From NCBI GenBank assembly GCA_937877295.1, contig CALFIV010000111.1, forward strand, positions 1-9,363: a stretch of 9,363 nt of DNA, written 5' to 3'. The notes below the pieces were generated by a model. It did not search any database, was not told the origin of the DNA, and saw nothing but the letters and a program-made list of their open reading frames with translations. The position numbers and the translations under genes are program-made. The DNA is from an uncultured Clostridia bacterium (lineage in GTDB: Bacteria > Bacillota_A > Clostridia > Christensenellales > CAG-138). Below, piece by piece: positions 7,445 through 9,363 of the stretch. How positions within the stretch are numbered: the stretch's first letter is position 1; each line of letters starts with the position of its first letter.

Positions 7445-8148
7445 CCGGTGTAGGGCAGGCCAAGCGCCTGATACGTCATTTTACCGACGATTCCGTCTAC
7501 CTTTAATCTATGATCCTTCTGGAATCGTTTTACGGCGCGTTCTGTTTTCTTGCCATAGATACCGTCAAGCTGTCCCGGGTCATATCCGGCGTTTTTCAAC
7601 ATTGTCTGCACTTGTCTGACGTCTTCTCCGCGCATGTAAGGATCGGTCAAGCGCAGAATACGCGCGGTATCGAAGAACGCCGGTCTGCCATATCGGTCAA
7701 AGCTTGATACACGTCCGAACACGACGCCGTCGTCTCTGCCTTTTGCCTCCACGACTCGATCGCCGTCGATCGCATATGCAACATGGACTGCTCTGCCCCC
7801 GTTCATGCGAAACACAAAATCGCCTGGTTTGACTTCGTTTCTCTTGATTTCGCGGCATTGTAAGCGCAGGCCTTCCGCATTGACGTCATGATCGATCAAA
7901 TCATGTTTCAGAAAGAAAAATGTGCCGAGCCCGGAGCAATCGAATGCTCGAAGTACGTCTCCATAACCGGCTTCGACTTCTTTCTTCCAATGCGCGATTG
8001 CGCGATCTGCGTTGCGTTTTGTCTTTTCGCGCTTTCTGATCCACGCCTCCGTTACAGTCGGCTTCTTCTGGCCTTGCGCGCCCCAAACGTAGATGCTGTG
8101 GTTTCGTACCTGCTCCAGCAGATACTCTTTGAACTCCTCTGTAATCAT
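7441..8148 (-). CDS. NlpC/P60 cysteine peptidase with C-terminal peptidoglycan-binding domain (endolysin-like)
   Basis: Predicted peptidoglycan hydrolase, 235 residues. The N-terminal NlpC/P60 domain (about 1-168) has the catalytic Cys71 in AFDCSGLGTFF, the GDFVFR motif (109-114), His122 in AVHVAY as the second catalytic residue, and EAKGRDDGVV (134-143), where Glu134 sits at the usual third polar position. A PG_binding_1 domain (about 171-231) follows, with VRQVQTMLKNAGYDPGQLDGIYG and the repeat-like KRFQKDHRLKVDGIVG. No signal peptide or membrane segment is seen, as in phage endolysins and some prophage-derived clostridial proteins, so how it would reach the wall is unclear; no other phage gene is nearby. 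The ATG (8146-8148) has GGAGG at 8156-8160 with a 7-base spacer, but that site sits inside a hairpin. The gene converges on the carboxypeptidase pair with overlapping stops. It could be a housekeeping hydrolase rather than a phage relic. Confidence 0.87.
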   Translation of the reverse strand: MITEEFKEYLLEQVRNHSIYVWGAQGQKKPTVTEAWIRKREKTKRNADRAIAHWKKEVEAGYGDVLRAFDCSGLGTFFFLKHDLIDHDVNAEGLRLQCREIKRNEVKPGDFVFRMNGGRAVHVAYAIDGDRVVEAKGRDDGVVFGRVSSFDRYGRPAFFDTARILRLTDPYMRGEDVRQVQTMLKNAGYDPGQLDGIYGKKTERAVKRFQKDHRLKVDGIVGKMTYQALGLPYTG

Positions 8149-8184
8149 AAAAAGCCCTCCGCTTCATGTTATGCGAAGCGGAGG
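8149..8184 (-). terminator. Terminator-like hairpin that contains the ribosome site of the NlpC/P60 gene
   Basis: On the minus strand, CCTCCGCTTC (8175-8184) pairs perfectly over 10 bases with GAAGCGGAGG (8156-8165) around a 9-base loop, followed by GC and five T (8149-8153) that touch the start codon. It begins 17 bases after the DUF2804 stop and has the form of its terminator. The 3' arm contains the GGAGG of the following gene, so read-through messages would have that site paired. Confidence 0.8.
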
Positions 8185-8201
8185 TTATAAGGTTCATTGC
8201 A

Positions 8202-9233
8202 TTACCATTTGTTGTATACCTTTTCGGCAAATCCCAATAGATTCTGCAGCTTGACTTCCTGTCCGTCGTCGAGTCGGACAACGCCGCAAAAGCGTCCGAA
8301 TACCTGATGCTGATCGGAGCAAATGACAAGCACGTCTGTCTTGGACGCACGATCAAGAATCGGTTGAAACATGAGATCTACACGGCCTGCATCGTCTGTA
8401 AAATGCCACGGAGAAAGCAGATCGTCTGTTCCATCTGGTTTTTGGGGGATACCGAAATTGACACGGCCGAGCTTGTGCGCGATTCCGTCAAAGAACAGCA
8501 TGTTCTCGCTTGCCGCGCCGGTATCGCCGAACCCATATCCGAGATTGAATCCAAACACATGCCCGTCGACTACGCCCTGCGCCGCGCTCCAGTACCATGT
8601 GTTGCGATACGTCCATACGCCTCTTCCCCAATCAAGCAGACCGAAGGTGTCTGCTTTATGCAGGTCGGTGCGTTCTTCTCCGATCGCAAAGTATCCTTCG
8701 GCTCGCATGCCGATGATCTTTTGATTATAATAGAAATGTCCGCGCTTGCAAAACGGCGTTGCGATGACCATTGAATCCTTCGGCTCGTCGCTCAGCAATA
8801 TATCGCACGCAAACGGTTTATCGTCAAGAAAACGATCGATACGAAACTGCAAATGTCTGCCGTTCTTTGTATGCGTAAATGAACCGGCTGCATGCTTTAG
8901 AGTCTTGTGCACATCGCCCGATTGGGAGGACGACGGAAAACCGGTTTTGCCCATCGGAAGCCAGAACATCGGGGACACCGTCTTTTCCTTGCCGTTGGCA
9001 AAGTCAAGTACGGATGCGGATACCATGCCCATATAACTGTTATCGTCAAGTGTCAGTGCGATTCCCCACCGATCATTGGTGATGAGATAGTAATCCCATT
9101 CTTTGATGCGCAGTCTTCCGGCTTTGATCTTGGTGCGATCATATGCTTTCAAAAGCGCAGTTGCATAACCGGGCTCACAAAGATTTCCGTTTTGATCAAG
9201 CAGCGGCCCTTCGCTGAATCGATGCTGTTCCAT
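8202..9233 (-). CDS. DUF2804 domain-containing protein, function unknown
   Basis: The 343-residue product spans the DUF2804 family along nearly its full length; the molecular role is not established. Recognisable family segments are PLLDQNGNLCEPGYA (10-24), IKEWDYYLIT (43-52), GLLDWGRGVWTYRNTWYW (198-215), FGFNLGYGFGD (227-237) and ENMLFFDGIAHKL (243-255), ending GFAEKVYNKW (334-343). It is rich in aromatic residues and beta-type sequence and has no signal peptide, membrane helix or known catalytic signature that I can name. The ATG (9231-9233) has GGAGG (9241-9245) 7 bases upstream in a very G-rich stretch, GGGGAGGGGGG. A terminator of the preceding gene ends immediately before this site, leaving no room for a separate promoter there; expression must come from read-through or a promoter inside the preceding gene. 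The neighbours suggest no clear pathway. Confidence 0.85.
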   Translation of the reverse strand: MEQHRFSEGPLLDQNGNLCEPGYATALLKAYDRTKIKAGRLRIKEWDYYLITNDRWGIALTLDDNSYMGMVSASVLDFANGKEKTVSPMFWLPMGKTGFPSSSQSGDVHKTLKHAAGSFTHTKNGRHLQFRIDRFLDDKPFACDILLSDEPKDSMVIATPFCKRGHFYYNQKIIGMRAEGYFAIGEERTDLHKADTFGLLDWGRGVWTYRNTWYWSAAQGVVDGHVFGFNLGYGFGDTGAASENMLFFDGIAHKLGRVNFGIPQKPDGTDDLLSPWHFTDDAGRVDLMFQPILDRASKTDVLVICSDQHQVFGRFCGVVRLDDGQEVKLQNLLGFAEKVYNKW

Positions 9234-9247
9234 ATACCCCCCTCCCC

Positions 9248-9276
9248 AAAAAAACAGGAGGGCTGATTCGCCCTCC
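9248..9276 (-). terminator. Rho-independent terminator between the right-edge gene and the DUF2804 gene
   Basis: On the minus strand GGAGGGC (9270-9276) pairs with GCCCTCC (9257-9263) around a 6-base loop, followed by TG and seven T (9248-9254). It starts 10 bases after the stop of the right-edge gene. Its second arm is also complementary to the ribosome site of the DUF2804 gene just downstream. Confidence 0.88.
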
Positions 9277-9286
9277 CGGATCGTTC

Positions 9287-9363
9287 TTACAGAGCCTGCG
9301 CGATCGCAACCGCAACGGCGACCGTTGCGCCGACCATCGGGTTGTTGCCCATACCGATGAGAC
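9287..9363 (-). CDS. C-terminal end of a probable GGGtGRT-family protein
   Basis: Only the last 24 codons and the stop are present; the gene runs off the right edge. The tail reads LIGMGNNPMVGATVAVAV followed by AIAQAL. I associate this with the C-terminus of the GGGtGRT protein family, common in anaerobic Firmicutes and of uncertain function, but this is recognition from memory on a short fragment and the namesake motif lies outside the window. The coding nature is supported by the continuous, conserved-looking frame and by the terminator that begins 10 bases after the TAA at 9287-9289. If the family call is wrong, the fragment is still a real gene end. Confidence 0.6.
   Translation of the reverse strand, partial: LIGMGNNPMVGATVAVAVAIAQAL

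Noticed and set aside
7888..8190. Plus-strand open frame of 100 codons opposite the NlpC/P60 gene
   Set aside because: It is antisense to a gene with clear catalytic motifs and crosses the hairpin; it resembles no protein I know.

Overview
The window looks like ordinary chromosomal sequence from a Firmicute of the class Clostridia. The evidence is a perfect CIRCE operator in front of groES-groEL, strong AGGAGG-type ribosome binding sites, an NFACT/RqcH protein, two tandem Gram-positive style D,D-carboxypeptidases, and (tentatively) the tail of a GGGtGRT-family protein. Base composition is moderate; it was not computed. No tRNA, rRNA, CRISPR array, insertion sequence, integrase or transposase was seen. 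The genus cannot be named from this stretch.

Layout from left to right. The minus-strand groES-groEL operon (groEL runs off the left edge) starts from a consensus promoter with CIRCE just inside the transcript. A non-coding stretch of about 395 bases holds this promoter and, pointing the other way, the rpsT promoter. On the plus strand come rpsT (TTG start) with its own terminator, then a new promoter and the overlapping genes rqcH, rdgB and a YfcE-like phosphodiesterase. A further promoter precedes two tandem dacA/dacF-type D,D-carboxypeptidase genes. These converge, with overlapping stop codons, on a minus-strand group: a signal-peptide-less NlpC/P60 plus peptidoglycan-binding protein, a DUF2804 protein, and the last 24 codons of a probable GGGtGRT-family protein at the right edge.

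Functionally the window combines protein quality control (GroES/GroEL folding; RqcH alanine tailing of stalled nascent chains), translation (S20), nucleotide-pool cleaning (RdgB), and cell-wall trimming (two carboxypeptidases and an NlpC/P60 enzyme).

I found no clearly new biological system. The points most worth a second look are: an Asn in place of the Asp of the Asp97-Arg98 pair in RqcH; two minus-strand intergenic hairpins that combine a terminator with the ribosome binding site of the next gene; the different C-terminal ends of the two carboxypeptidase paralogues; and a hairpin at the convergent stop-codon overlap.
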